Shown in pieces: positions 48,410-58,793 of a DNA stretch of 64,000 bases. The stretch is taken from contig CM017557.1 of NCBI GenBank assembly GCA_007844125.1, positions 61,823,411 to 61,887,410 on the forward strand, given 5' to 3'. How positions within the stretch are numbered: the first letter of the stretch is position 1; every line of letters begins with the position of its first letter. A program made the position numbers and the translations under genes. Under the pieces are notes generated by a model. It had not been told where the DNA came from. It made no database searches and saw nothing but the letters and a program-made list of their open reading frames with translations. The DNA is from Sinonovacula constricta (taxonomy: Eukaryota > Mollusca > Bivalvia > Cardiida > Solecurtidae).

Positions 48410-51400
48410 GAACCAGTTTCTGTTAGAAAGGACTATCTTTAGGTATCTTTAGGTTAATATAGATCTGTCTTAAGCAAAAGTGTATGTTCAGATGATCAAG
48501 GTTTGATAGGTAACTTCCTTTTAATTGATTGAATTTTCCATAATATAAAGTCTTTAGAGTAACTTCCATCCATTTATTGTCAAGGAAGATCCTAGATGTT
48601 AATCTAGGTAGAACCACTGATGCCCAGCAAGTCAGCTGGAAATAAATTTAAAATAAACTTTTTGAAGAACTTTAACTGCTAAACTGTGGAAATGTTGAGT
48701 TTGGCCTAAATATTGAGCCACTTTAAGCAACAAAAAATATGAAATTTGCTAAATTGAATGATAAAGCATGGCCAAAGTTAAAAATAGGCTCAAAATAATG
48801 CTTACTGGTAGTTCTGGATCCACTAAGCTACGAACCCTTTCCTCGAGAGACTCTGCACTGTCCGTCTGTAAAACACAATAAAACAACCATTGGCAACTGA
48901 GTGAAAGAACTACCCTTTGGGAATTCTAAATTGAAAAAAGGCACTCACATTTAGGCTACAATTTTTTTCCTTACTTAACTTCATTGCTGAATATAAAACT
49001 TCAAAGAAAATGCCAATAGCTAAGTAGGTTTTTATGTACAAAAACTTCCATAAGTAACAGAGTTGAAATATTAATTCAGTAAACGTGCCTCGAGGATCAA
49101 TGGAACTAAAGTTGTAACAAAACATATGTTGCATCATAATCTAATATTAAAATGTATATAGTAGAACAATTTTACTATGATTATTTAACAAGACTTAGCT
49201 AGGTAACAATGTTTTGTAATTTAAAGCATATGAAAATGTAATATACATTTAGCTGTATTGCATAAAGACACTCATTGCTTACAGCACAATAATAAACAAG
49301 TATATTCTGTAAGAAATAATACATAATGATTCATTAAGGAGAGGTAACTGCATACAGTAAACATTTATTACCAATTGGTCTGACTAAGTGCTTTCCCTTT
49401 CGACAACTGGTTACAGATAGTATCTGACAGTTTGGCTTATTTGTTTCTCTCATGTAACAAAATAAATTATTGTAACCTAAACAAAAATTCTGTGAAAATA
49501 TTGTTCCCATGTGTTTTTTGTGTGTGTTTTTTTTACATCACACCAACACAATTATGGTCATATTGGCAACATCCAGCTAATTATTGGTAGAGGGAAGACC
49601 CCAGACTAACATCTGGGTAGAACTATCAGTGCACCGAAGATTAGCTGGAAAACCTTCCCACATGAAAGTTCTCGCCCCGACCAGGACTCAAACCCATGCC
49701 ATGAGGTGCTGAGGAGTTTCAAAGTCAGCAACTCTAACCGCTCGGCTATGGGCGCCCCCACATCCATGCGAAAAGTAAATCATAATAACACCATACTTGT
49801 CATTTAAAAAATGTACAGTTACAGTGTAGCCATACAGTTAGCTATTTTTAAACTAAGAAAACCATGTGATCATATTTCTTAACATGCTCATTCTGGTAAT
49901 AAGCTCTGACATTAATATCTATTTTTAGCAGAAATCCTAATCATGTTTATTTATAGATTTATGTAACATTGGGAGAAAATGTGCTGCCAGTCTGGGACCC
50001 GAACCCGGGACCCTTTGCTAGGGTGAATACTTTACTAACTGAGTTTACCGGACAGCTTACACAGTCTTTCCCTATCACCTGGCTACATATACCCTGGGCA
50101 ACTTGAAATTCATCCTCGTACTTCCACAGACAACATACTCTACATACAACTCACAAGCATTTCTCAAGCACTTGTACCGTTATGACCGCAGGGCATATAC
50201 ATTGGGCACCATATTAACATAGGAGAAAAATATGCAGCCATACTGGGACTCGAATCCGAGACCCTTCCATAACAGGGAGAATGCTCTACCTTCTGAGCGA
50301 CCTGACCACTTACACATTCTCTCCCTATCACCTGGTTACATTTATATTCCATGAATTGTACCATGCAACAATTGAGAGGCAATTTATAAACAGCCTTTAT
50401 ACTTTAAAGTATCAGCTTTTGCAGACATTATGCACAATTAGTCATAACAGGGTTAAGATGTTGTCTCGTGTATTAGATATAGACAAACTGTTGGAGTCTA
50501 CATTTAGAGGCAAAGTTTATAAATGAAATGAACTTCTTATCAGACAGTTTCATCACAACTGCAATGGCTGTATGTAGAAATTTCACCATGTTAATAAAAT
50601 AAACATATCTATACATAAAAAAAGTTTATCAGCACATAATAACAGTTTTGAAAAATAAAAATAATCTTCTATTGCATCTTTTACCAATGTGCAAGCTACT
50701 TAACATAAAAACAATTCACACCAGGCTACTCATATCATTTCTATTACATAACAGGTTCGAATAAATTACCGTGGCATTCTGAATGACCACAATCTCTGTC
50801 TCTTCACCTTTAAACAAGATGTGCCACTTACCGGTCTTGTGATGAGCAGCTCTCGTAACTCCTCCCTGAAGTCAGCAAACCTGTCATGGTAGATGGCCAG
50901 GGACCAAGTTTCACTGAAGAATCTGGAGAGTAATATACTGGTGTTAAAAAAAGTTGACAATAGTACTGAAATCTTGCAAATCAATTATCTGTAAATTGTA
51001 CTGGAACCTAGCAAATCTATCTCCAGCAAATTGTACTGGAATCTACTGGAATCTAGCAAATCAATCACCTGCAAATTGTACTGGAATCTAACAAATCGTC
51101 ATCTGTAAATTGTAACAGAATCTAGCAAATCAACCATCTGCAAATTGTACTGGAATCTAGCAAATCAACCATCTGCAACTTGTACTGGAATCTAGCAAAT
51201 CAATCATCTGCAAATTGTACTGGAATCTAGCAATCAATCATCTGTAAATTGTACTGGAATCTAGCAATCAATCATCTTTAAACTGATCTGAACTCTAGCA
51301 AATCAATCATCTGCAAATTGTACCAAATTCTGCCATATCAATCATCTGCAAACTGTAATGGAATCAAGCAAATCAATCATCTGCACATTGTACTGGAATC

Positions 51401-54400
51401 TCACAATCAATCATCTTCAAAGTGTACTGGAATCTAGCAAATTAATAATCTGCAAATTGTACTGGAATCTAGCAAATCAATCAACTGCAAATTGTACTGG
51501 AATCTAGCAAATCAATCATCTGTCATTTCAAATAAACCAACATTTATCTTAAGAGTCAATCTTAATTAGTAAATCTACTTTAAGAATCATTCTTTACAGA
51601 TAGACCAACCTTTGAAATTTCTTCTTTAACAATAAATCAACTTTCTGGATTATTCCTTTACCAATAAACAATCCTTTTACCTAATTTCTTTACTGATAAA
51701 CCAACTAAATGGATTACTTCCTAACTGATTTTCCAACTTTATAGATTATTCTTTGCTGATAAACCAACTAAATGAATTACTTCCTAACTGATTTTCCAAC
51801 TTCATAGACTATTATTTGCTGATAAAGCAACTAAGCAAGCAATAAAATTCATATACTCTAGATCCTGGGTCAAAACATATTTTTCTTACAAGTGCCAATT
51901 CTTAGCATAACAAGGATATCAGGACTGTGCAAAATTTAACTTAAACACTGCCAGGTAAATAACAAATAGTTAAATAATGTTGACTTTATCGGTTTTTAAT
52001 TTTAAATTTTGAAAATAAATATGAACATCAATGAGTGTAGCAAATAAACATTGAAAAAATTAAAAATGGACAAATAAGATCTTTCAGAATAGTGCCTTAG
52101 TCCCCAAGACATAACCTAGTGTGTAAGAGGTGCGCATATATACATATGTCAAAACGCATAATGCAACCTGGTCATCCTTAGAATAACTAATAACTAAGGA
52201 TAATGACTTGCCACGTTCATCAGTGATAATATCAGATGCAAGGACAAATGCCATGTTACTATTATTGTTGGCAAGCAATTCACTCACCCCAAGAATCCAA
52301 AGAAAGCCTGTCAATATGCTGCCTTAAACAAACGCATCCACCCATACACATTTCTGCAAACATTCTACAAAGCAAAAAAAAACAAAACTTGTGTGATCAG
52401 TTAACGTAGACTTCTGTATAAACACCTACTTGTAGAGATCAGGTACCAGTCCCTCGCCAATACGTGCCACAAGGTTGTTCAGACATCTCTCGTGGAGGCC
52501 GTACAGACAGATCAGATTACTGCTAGCCAGCCGCTGTACAAAATAAAGATAAACTCTTAAAAAAGCAAGACCTATCAATGAAACTTAAAGGAACTATCAA
52601 ACATAAATGAAAATAAAAAAAGTGCTTAAGTTAATTTCAGTTCTGGATACTTCCATAAAACATCTGCTGCATTTTTGATTGGAAATTGAATAAATAAGGA
52701 AAAAGCACCCACCCATTCTCTAAAACATTCCCTAATTTTTTTTGTTATTTTTTTTTTAATATATATTTTTTTTTGATGACCCTACCTGTTTTGAGAGACA
52801 AGTTACAGTTTCAACATTGTTGTATTGGTTGATATGAAGGCGGAAATACTCCTTCTCTCCTCCTGGGGTGCCTGTTACAAGTTCTTTCCCCTGAAACAAA
52901 CAACAAATATTGTTAATTCTAACACTACCAACTTAATATAAAAAACAGTCAGTCCATTATACTGACACTGACGAGTCTGGCATAATGCTATCCCCTTAGC
53001 CCTGAGCGTTAGGAGAAAAGCCACTACTACCAACTTTAAAGTCTTTGGTTTGACCCAGCCGGGGTTTGAACCTGCAACCTCCTGATCTGCAAGCCGACGT
53101 TATACCACTTCAGCTATTGCGGCTGGTCAAGAAAAAGGTGGGTGTGGTAACTGTAAAAGGCATTTACACTCATGTGAAGATTATTTACTGTACTTTACAA
53201 GTGCACATTTAAATTTTATCCTTCAATCAATAACCCTTGGATTGCTAAGCATGTTGGAAACTGTCTGATAAAGCTTTTGATCACCATGAGGTTTTAAGCC
53301 AAATAACAAAAAATCTGTATGGACTTTTAACAAATATAGCAGGCTTAGAGAGGTAAATATAATTAGTGGGTATTATGAAAGAAAAAGAGGCACATGAATG
53401 TGAATGAATGAGATGCAAATGGCGCCTTTGGCCTAGCGGCTTAAGTCAATGGCTTGTAATTTCTCAGCCCCTCACCACATGGGTTTCAGTCTTGGCAAGA
53501 ACTTTAATTTGAGGCAGTTTTCCAGCTAATCTGCGATGGCGATGGGTTGGTTGTTCTAACCAGATGTAAGTCTGGGGTCATCCTCCACAATTATTACCTG
53601 GATATTGCCATTATGTCCATTATTGTGATGGTGTGATGTAAGAAAAAAACAAACAAATGAAGAGATACAAACTCTTTTTAAGCCAAGCAAATTATAAAGA
53701 AATACAGAATCTTAGGACACACAACTATCTGGAGCAAATCATGCAGATGATGATCTCAGAACGCCATGACCCAACCCTGCCCCCACCCCGGGGATCTGGA
53801 TCTAAACTTTTGACTGTCCGCCTAAGCATGATCAATACATAGTCAACATGCTGTGAGATAATAGATGAGACAGCTGGTTAAAAACCTTCCTTTAATCCTA
53901 AATTGAAGGTACTCCCTTTAAAGTCAACAGCTGTTGCCATGGAGGTGTCACATGCATCAGGGTGAATTATATTTCAAGTATTATGTTCCAATTATCAACA
54001 CAATTAAACTAATTAAGAGTAAATACTTACAATATGATTAATCAATATATGATAAAGCAGTGCTCATGTTTGTTTTGCATATTTTATTGTCATTTAGCAG
54101 CGTTCAGAGATAGTATCTGTTTGAGATTTTTTTTTTTTCCGTTTCCTTTTGTTCAGTGTTTTACGAGACAATGATAAATGCGCTCATTTAAAAATGATGT
54201 ATTTTTGTATGAAACTGTAATAAGTTTCAGTATTTTATATGATAAAGAGTGTACCTTGCATTACAATTCCAACTAAAAAAAATAACTGTCAGCGAACAGG
54301 ACAAATGATGGGAATTATTAATTTGCTTCTATGAATATATGCCTTGTTGTTTGTTCATTTGAAATTGTTATAATTTATGTTGTGTTTCAGACTAACAAAG

Positions 54401-57400
54401 CCAGTTCTTAGTACGTGGAACTAAAAATAATTTATTTTTGTTTCTTAGTACTTAAATGAAGGTCATTATATTGATGCCCTGCTTTTAAGCCTGAAGAAGA
54501 CCGCTGACAGTTGCCACGGTAAAGCCAGTGGCACCAAGCAGGTAAAATGGCAGACGGTCCAAATCCTCACATTAAAAAATATTGGTAACTATCTACATTT
54601 AAAAAAGCTGAGAAGTTCCGTGTTGGTGAATCAGGCTTCATCTGTTTATTATTGTTATTATTTATTTCTATTTTTTCTATGCAGAAAGGAAATATTTACA
54701 TGCTGTAATGTAAAGTCACAGCATAAAATGCTGGCGAGAAATAATTGGAAATAGGATAGTTTGATGTATTATTTGTTTGTACATTTCTTTCATGTGAAAA
54801 TGTAATAAATGGAACAAAGTAATTAATGATAGTAACAAAATAGCTGTTAGCATAAGGCAATAATGATAATGTTACAATTTTTTGTCTGTTATTTGCTTTT
54901 TTTATATGTGTAAGGAACATTTTTTATTGTAGGTATATGCCTATTATATGTCATAATTCTAAGTGACTTTAAGAGTTTGTTCATAATTTTGCAAAACAAA
55001 CCTGATTATTCCGACAAACCATTGGCAAATTTTTATTAAAACATCTATTAAGTTTAAAAAACAACAACAACCTTAGGCCATAATTGACATGTTATTTGCT
55101 TTTGCCACAATATTTTGTTATCAGTGTTATCATAGTATACCTACCTATCTTTCTAATATCTTTGTTACATAAAATTTATAACATCTAAAATTCAACAAAA
55201 AAATGACATGTAATTTCCATACTGTTTATCTTGAAATATCATACTAAAATATCTTTGAATAACTTTAAATCCACAAAATATGGTACATGACTATTTTGCT
55301 AAAAAAAGTTATTAAGGATTTCCGACTCTAATAGTGATGTCTCTGAATCAGGAAATGGTTATTATTTCTAGAAGTATATGCTATAACTCACTTATTGGCA
55401 AAGTTTAAGTCAAATTTACCAACTGATAAATTTTTTATACATAACTGAAGTTTACTACCCTTGATCGCCAGATTGACCAAAAAAGTCTGACCACCATGCC
55501 AGACAAAAGTAAGTATGTTCTCCTTAAAAAATAAAATGAATAAACAAAACATGTATCTGTGTGTTGGTTTTTAATAGTACATCACAAATAAATCAACAAA
55601 ATATTTCCCAGACATAGAATATGTAGTTTAGAACAAAATAAATGTTGCAGATCGGCTGTGGATAAGAGGAAAAATGCACGAATGCTAAAAAACATATGTA
55701 TGTTTTTTACTTATTTTACACTGAATAATACTGGTGCAACAAACTTTAAGTACATATAAATTAACTAGGACACCTAATGAATAAAATAGTATAAAAATTA
55801 AGAACTTTTACTGCACTGTTAGTGAAAAAAATAAATTTGAAGTTCATCACCCCTCAATTTATTTTCGACTCAATGCTACTGGAAAAGGTCAATGAATCAC
55901 AATTTTGTCATTAACAAGAATAAAATTAAAAACTGTACATATTTCTTTCTTAATCTGGTAGAGGGATACAGAAATAATTGTCGAAGTGAAAAAGTAGAAA
56001 GAAAAAAGTTGACCATTCGTGCCCATACCAGGATTCAAACCCACACCCCCCTGTTTTGAAGTATTTTAACCCTAACTTTGATGCTCTTCAATTGGAGGTG
56101 CAGCATCAGAGTCGGAAATCCTTAAGTTTTCTATACAAGCAGTAATGTACAAAACACACCTAATCCTGTTATATTTTTTATTAAAACTAATCAATCCTTA
56201 GTTATCTGCTAACAATGTCAAGTACAGATCATACAGATCATCCTAAAGTCTCGGCTATAACAAGTACAGATCCTGATGGGAAACTAGCAAGTGGGGCGGG
56301 GGGAGGGGGGGGTGGGGGGGTGGGGAGAGGGCTGATTTGGATCTACACTATAAGCAAAACTCAATGGGTTACATTGGTGACATGGAAATTATCTCCCTTG
56401 TTAAATAATATCTGAGGTGGTCCAAACGGTAGGTGGGTCCTTTTAGTTAGAATTCTTGGAGTTTATTGCCTGTTATTTTGCAGATGGTGCAATTGTAAAC
56501 AGTGAAATTTCTTACTTTTGCATAAATATAATCTTAAAATCCATTTTAATACTTCTCAATATATGTTATTTAAACAAGAAAATGGAAGCGTTTACTGACG
56601 ATGATTAATCTGGGTATCACATAAAAAGCAGAAAAGTCAGCATACACTCCAAGCATAAAAACGAGTAAGCCAAATGAAAGGACCTACCATCATTAAGTGA
56701 CTATTCAGGGGAGACTATCCATTAAAGACTTGTTGATTCAAGTTTAGCAAGCTAAGAGTTAAAAAATCACTGATGTGTATATCATGTTATGGTTCATTAC
56801 ATATGATGTGTAAAGACTTGGTATTGATGGTATATACATGCAATAAAAATACTGAGATCAAGATTACAAAGTATTTTATGTGTTTTAATAGCTCCTTTTT
56901 CAACAGAATATTACTGATGTGGAGTTCTTCTTTGTGTAAGTGTTGAATCTTTTGTTTCATTCATATTTCCAAACAACATCAATAATGCAGAGATTTACTG
57001 TATGTAGGTCTTTTGTTATGTTTCTGATTTTTTAAAATAAAAAAAAAATATCTGTAAAAAAGAGGTATTTGACTGTAGGCAAGATATAAAATATATATAC
57101 ATATATTCATCATGGCATGTACCCTAAGTTGAATGGATCAAGGAGGGGGGTGGGGATGGGGGATGCATCCCCACTCCAACAACCAGGTAAAAGAGTAGAG
57201 TAGTGACAGAACATGCATGTAAGCTTAAAAAATACTAAGCTTTTAAAGTAAATTGTGTCTGTTGACTGCTTAGGCTGAAGTAAGGGTCCCTTGTGTATAT
57301 ATATCTAGTATTTGCTGAGATAAATGAATCTTGATTCATCCTATCACATCCTATCTTTGTGAACTTATATAATGACATCTGTGTCCCTTAGAGCTTTCCA

Positions 57401-58096
57401 GGCCCCGCCTCCTTATAACATTTTACAATTAAAGCAATTCAAAGTATACTTAAAGTAACACCAGTTTTTATATATATTTTATATATTTTCATTGCTACAT
57501 AATTGACACCATCCCTTAATATGTTAATCGGTTAATCGTCCCACTAACGATATTTCAGTTATCTGAAGACGGTGTCTTTTTACCTATATTTCCATTGCTA
57601 CATAATTGACACCATCCCTTAATATGTTAATCGGTTAATCATCCCACTAACGACATTTCAGTATATCTGAAGACGGTGTCCATTTCAAGCAGATATAGTG
57701 CTGCCTTCTCTGTGTATAGCATACCTTGAACACCTGGCCTGATACCACACCCAGTCACATAATCCTGACACCTGGCCAACAAGTAGATGAACTACTAAAT
57801 TTGCTTGAGCGTTAGCAAAGGAGCTATACCAATACCATTTTTAATGACTTTGGTATTTCTCGGCCCGGGATCGAACCCGGTGCCTTGCTTACCCGGAGCC
57901 GATGCTCTACCGACTGTGCAACCAGGTCTGGTCCATCCCTAGATGCACTGAAAGATTCCTCGCATGCTCCAATAATAAAGACAAGTTGCATGGTATGATT
58001 GGGAAAATATGGTACTTACATAGTCAGTCTGTCCCATCTGTTCCACTAGTGGCTTGTCCAAGCCTGGCTTTTTCACATGCAAGTAGTTGAACTCCC
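46823..58096 (-). CDS. Unidentified multi-exon gene, six C-terminal coding exons
   Basis: Six exons on the minus strand (58096-58020, 52890-52786, 52533-52430, 50922-50832, 48865-48806, 46963-46823) join in a single open frame of 191 residues ending at a TAG (46825-46823). Every acceptor is AG, every donor is GT within GTAAGT, GTAAGC or GTAGG, and phases agree at each junction, which is strong evidence for a real gene. The product is soluble-looking, without membrane segments, and rich in charged helical sequence. Recognisable stretches are LICLYGLHERCLNNLVARIG, FFSETWSLAIYHDRFADFRE and, near the end, NFLSYNYYHLPMY. A helical scaffold or tether-type protein would fit, but I could not place it in a family. 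The N-terminal part lies beyond 64000 or in exons I did not recognise. Confidence 0.85.
47103..47381 (-). mobile_element. tRNA-derived SINE family A, full copy with 12-bp target duplication
   Basis: Complete family-A copy, read from GCCGCAATAGCTCAGGTGG at the right to AATGCCGGCTAATCCC at the left. A perfect 12-bp direct repeat TGTAAAATATTT flanks it at 47091-47102 and 47382-47393. It lies in the last intron of the minus-strand gene, in the same orientation. Confidence 0.95.
47714..47990 (-). mobile_element. tRNA-derived SINE family A, 5'-truncated copy
   Basis: Matches family A but stops in the head at TACCACCTCA. Flanking AGATCTTATA and AGATGTTATA (9 of 10) look like its target duplication. 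The minus-strand open frame over it is a SINE artefact. Confidence 0.9.
48380..48410. repeat. Short (GT)n then (AT)n run
   Basis: A small dinucleotide microsatellite in the last intron. Confidence 0.9.
48806..48865 (-). CDS. Coding exon 5 of 6 seen (minus-strand gene)
   Basis: 60 bp, exactly 20 codons, TDSAESLEERV then RSLVDPELP. Acceptor TTTTACAG, donor GTAAGC. It is strongly acidic. As a phase-0 exon of whole codons it could be skipped without breaking the frame. Confidence 0.82.
49410..49526. mobile_element. D-TIR fragment with left-end-like sequence
   Basis: GATAGTATCTGACAGTTTGG matches the D-TIR left end. A SINE-C copy follows, then D-TIR-like interior at 49816. These may be parts of one interrupted element or two separate fragments. 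Confidence 0.4.
49527..49758 (-). mobile_element. tRNA-derived SINE family C, near-complete copy
   Basis: On the minus strand it runs from GGGGGCGCCCATAGCCGAGC (head) through the B box GGTTTGAGTCC and GTGGGAAGGTTTTCCAGCTA. It ends at the GTTGGTGTGATGTAAAAAAA tail. It is one of the two best copies for defining the family. Confidence 0.9.
49816..49970 (+). mobile_element. D-TIR interior fragment
   Basis: AGTTAGCTATTTTTAAACTA, ACCATGTGATCA and TCTATTTTTAGCAGAAATCC match the D-TIR interior at 14650 and 23300. Confidence 0.55.
49976..50110 (-). mobile_element. tRNA-like SINE family E, copy 1
   Basis: On the minus strand the sequence has GGTAAACTCAGTTAGTAAAG (A-box region) and GGGTCCCGGGTTCGGGTCCC (B box), then CAGACTGGCAGCACATTTTC. 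It is repeated with divergence about 240 bp to the right. Confidence 0.65.
50205..50345 (-). mobile_element. tRNA-like SINE family E, copy 2
   Basis: Same order of parts as copy 1, better preserved in the A box (GGTCGCTCAGAAGGTAGAGC) and B box (GGATTCGAGTCCC). The 5' side of both copies shares CCAGGTGATAGGGA, so the repeated unit extends beyond the tRNA-like part. Confidence 0.7.
50832..50922 (-). CDS. Coding exon 4 of 6 seen (minus-strand gene)
   Basis: 91 bp: the first base completes the Lys codon, then 30 codons, FFSETWSLAIYHDRF followed by ADFREELRELLITRP. Acceptor TCTCCAG, donor GTAAGT. The aromatic-rich start looks conserved. The intron before it carries the 35-bp tandem array. Confidence 0.88.
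50966..51525. repeat. 35-bp tandem repeat, about 15 copies, in an intron
   Basis: GCAAATCAATCATCTGCAAA followed by TTGTACTGGAATCTA recurs with small losses. The array starts 44 bp beyond the acceptor side of exon 50832-50922, so it lies near the 3' end of that intron. Confidence 0.95.
51690..51840. repeat. 63-bp tandem repeat, about 2.4 copies
   Basis: GATAAACCAACTAAATGRAT with CTTCCTAACTGATTTTCCAA recurs at 51695, 51758 and (partly) 51821. Confidence 0.9.
52430..52533 (-). CDS. Coding exon 3 of 6 seen (minus-strand gene)
   Basis: 104 bp: 34 codons, starting RLASSNLICLYGLHERC and ending EGLVPDLY, plus two bases (AA) of a split Lys codon. Acceptor TTGTACAG, donor GTAGGT. Acidic and amphipathic, compatible with helix. 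Confidence 0.88.
52786..52890 (-). CDS. Coding exon 2 of 6 seen (minus-strand gene)
   Basis: 105 bp, exactly 35 codons, starting GKELVTGTPGGEKEYF and ending VETVTCLSKQ. Acceptor GTTTCAG, donor GTAGGG. Phase 0 at both ends. The 5.1-kb intron before it holds a TTAA-ended element at 55312 and SINE copies. Confidence 0.85.
52951..53128 (-). mobile_element. SINE family A, 3'-truncated copy
   Basis: Keeps the head (read in reverse from GCCGCAATAGCTGAAGTGG) and the first half of the body to the GTCAGTATAATGGACTGACT segment. The distal half is missing. Confidence 0.85.
53421..53655 (+). mobile_element. tRNA-derived SINE family C, near-complete copy
   Basis: Starts GGCGCCTTTGGCCTAGCGGC, with a degraded B box (GGGTTTCAGTCTT). 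It continues through CAGTTTTCCAGCTAATCTGC and GTCTGGGGTCATCCTCCAC and ends GTGTGATGTAAGAAAAAAAC. It is antisense to the host gene. Confidence 0.85.
53660..55311. other. Intronic AT-rich stretch, nothing recognised
   Basis: Within the 5-kb intron between the exons at 58020 and 52890. No exon or repeat family was recognised. Confidence 0.4.
55312..56125. mobile_element. TTAA-ended TIR element J (814 bp), non-autonomous
   Basis: The left end TTAAGGATTTCCGACTCTAA and the reversed right end TTAAGGATTTCCGACTCTGA agree at 19 of 20 bases. The TTAA at both tips would be the duplicated target of a piggyBac-type element. No transposase frame is present. It lies in an intron. Confidence 0.75.
56126..57129. 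other. Intronic stretch with a G-rich patch, nothing else recognised
   Basis: A GGGGGGAGGGGGGGTGGGGG-like patch near 56296-56330. On the plus strand, which is antisense to the gene, it could form G-quadruplex DNA. Confidence 0.4.
57130..57347. mobile_element. hAT-like element F, copy 3, right end lost
   Basis: GGGGGATGCATCCCC, CATGTAAGCTTAAAAAATAC and GTCTGTTGACTGCTTAGGCT match the copy at 20800. Homology ends after GATAAATGAATCTTGATTCA, before the right TIR. Confidence 0.75.
57490..57692. repeat. 103-bp tandem duplication at the 3' end of a SINE-B
   Basis: CATTGCTACATAATTGACAC starts at 57490 and 57593, and each copy continues through TTAATCGGTTAATC and CTGAAGACGGTGTC. It duplicates the SINE 3' end together with its flank. 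Confidence 0.93.
57595..57934 (-). mobile_element. tRNA-derived SINE family B, minus-strand copy
   Basis: On the minus strand it has a head with ACCTGGTTGCACAGTCGGTA and the B box GGGTTCGATCCC, then the GTGTCAGGATTATGTGACTG body and the CTTGAAATGGACACCGTC 3' part. It lies just 5' of the exon at 58020 in the sense of the plus coordinates, 85 bp beyond the donor. Confidence 0.88.
58020..58096 (-). CDS. Coding exon 1 of 6 seen (minus-strand gene)
   Basis: 77 bp: two bases completing a codon, then 25 codons starting EFNYLHVKKPG and ending QMGQTDY. Acceptor TTTTCAG on the right, donor GTAAGT on the left (58019-58014). It ends in phase 0. A 6-kb intron loaded with repeats may precede it. Confidence 0.8.
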
Positions 58097-58276
58097 CTGA
58101 AAAGTAGACATGCATTGATGTTAGAATTTTCTTTATGTAAACACATTCAACTTAGGGTACAACCTCTGTCATAGTGTTCTTGTTTCTAACACAACTTTTA
58201 CATGTAACTATAATCCCTTAAGCAGGCTCATGGAAGTGATATTTTTTATTTGTTTGTACATACCGGTATGCTTGAA

Positions 58277-58745
58277 TACATCACAGACACCGATTATGGT
58301 CATTAAAGTGACGTTCATCTACTCTGGACCAGACCTGGTAGTGCAATCAGTAGAGTGTCGGCTCCAGGTACGGGAGGCCCAGGGTTTGATCCCGGACTGC
58401 GACATACCAAAGTCATTAAAAATGGTAGTGGTATAGCTCCCTTGCTAACGCTCAAGCAAATAAAAGGGTAGTTCCATGACTGGTTGGCCCGGTGTCAGGA
58501 TAACGTGAATGGGTGTGGTATCATGCCAGGTGTTCATGGCATGCTATACTCATTGAAGTCAGCACTATATCTGCTTCAAGTGGACACCGTCTCCAAATAA
58601 CTGAAATACTGTTGGTGGACGATAAACCCAATAAGCAAACAATCATCTACTCTGGTGAAAGAAGACCCCCAACAATTGTCTCTGCAGAACCCCTTTTGCA
58701 CTGCAAGTCAGCTGAAAGAAATTCCCATGTTAAAGCCTTTGCCAT
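58277..58745 (-). mobile_element. SINE family C interrupted by a SINE-B
   Basis: Family-C 3' sequence (ACACCGATTATGGTCATTAA) at 58277-58327 is continued by its body (GGTGAAAGAAGACCCCCAAC, GCAAGTCAGCTGAAAGA) from 58656. The break coincides with the SINE-B copy and its target duplication. Confidence 0.75.
58328..58643 (+). mobile_element. tRNA-derived SINE family B, full copy with 12-bp target duplication
   Basis: Head CAGACCTGGTAGTGCAATCA, B box GGTTTGATCCC, body GGTGTCAGGATAACGTGAAT, 3' end ACGATAAACCCAATAAGCAA. Perfect flanking repeat CATCTACTCTGG at 58316-58327 and 58644-58655. Inserted into an older SINE-C. Confidence 0.93.
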
Positions 58746-58793
58746 AAATGGGTCATGGATGAAAATATCTATAAATTTAAAATTAATTTATAT

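Noticed and set aside
54481..54560. GC-richer patch ending CAAGCAG then GTAAAATGG, like an exon and donor
   Set aside because: Upstream frames contain early stops and no acceptor fits. It lies on the plus strand inside an intron of the minus-strand gene.
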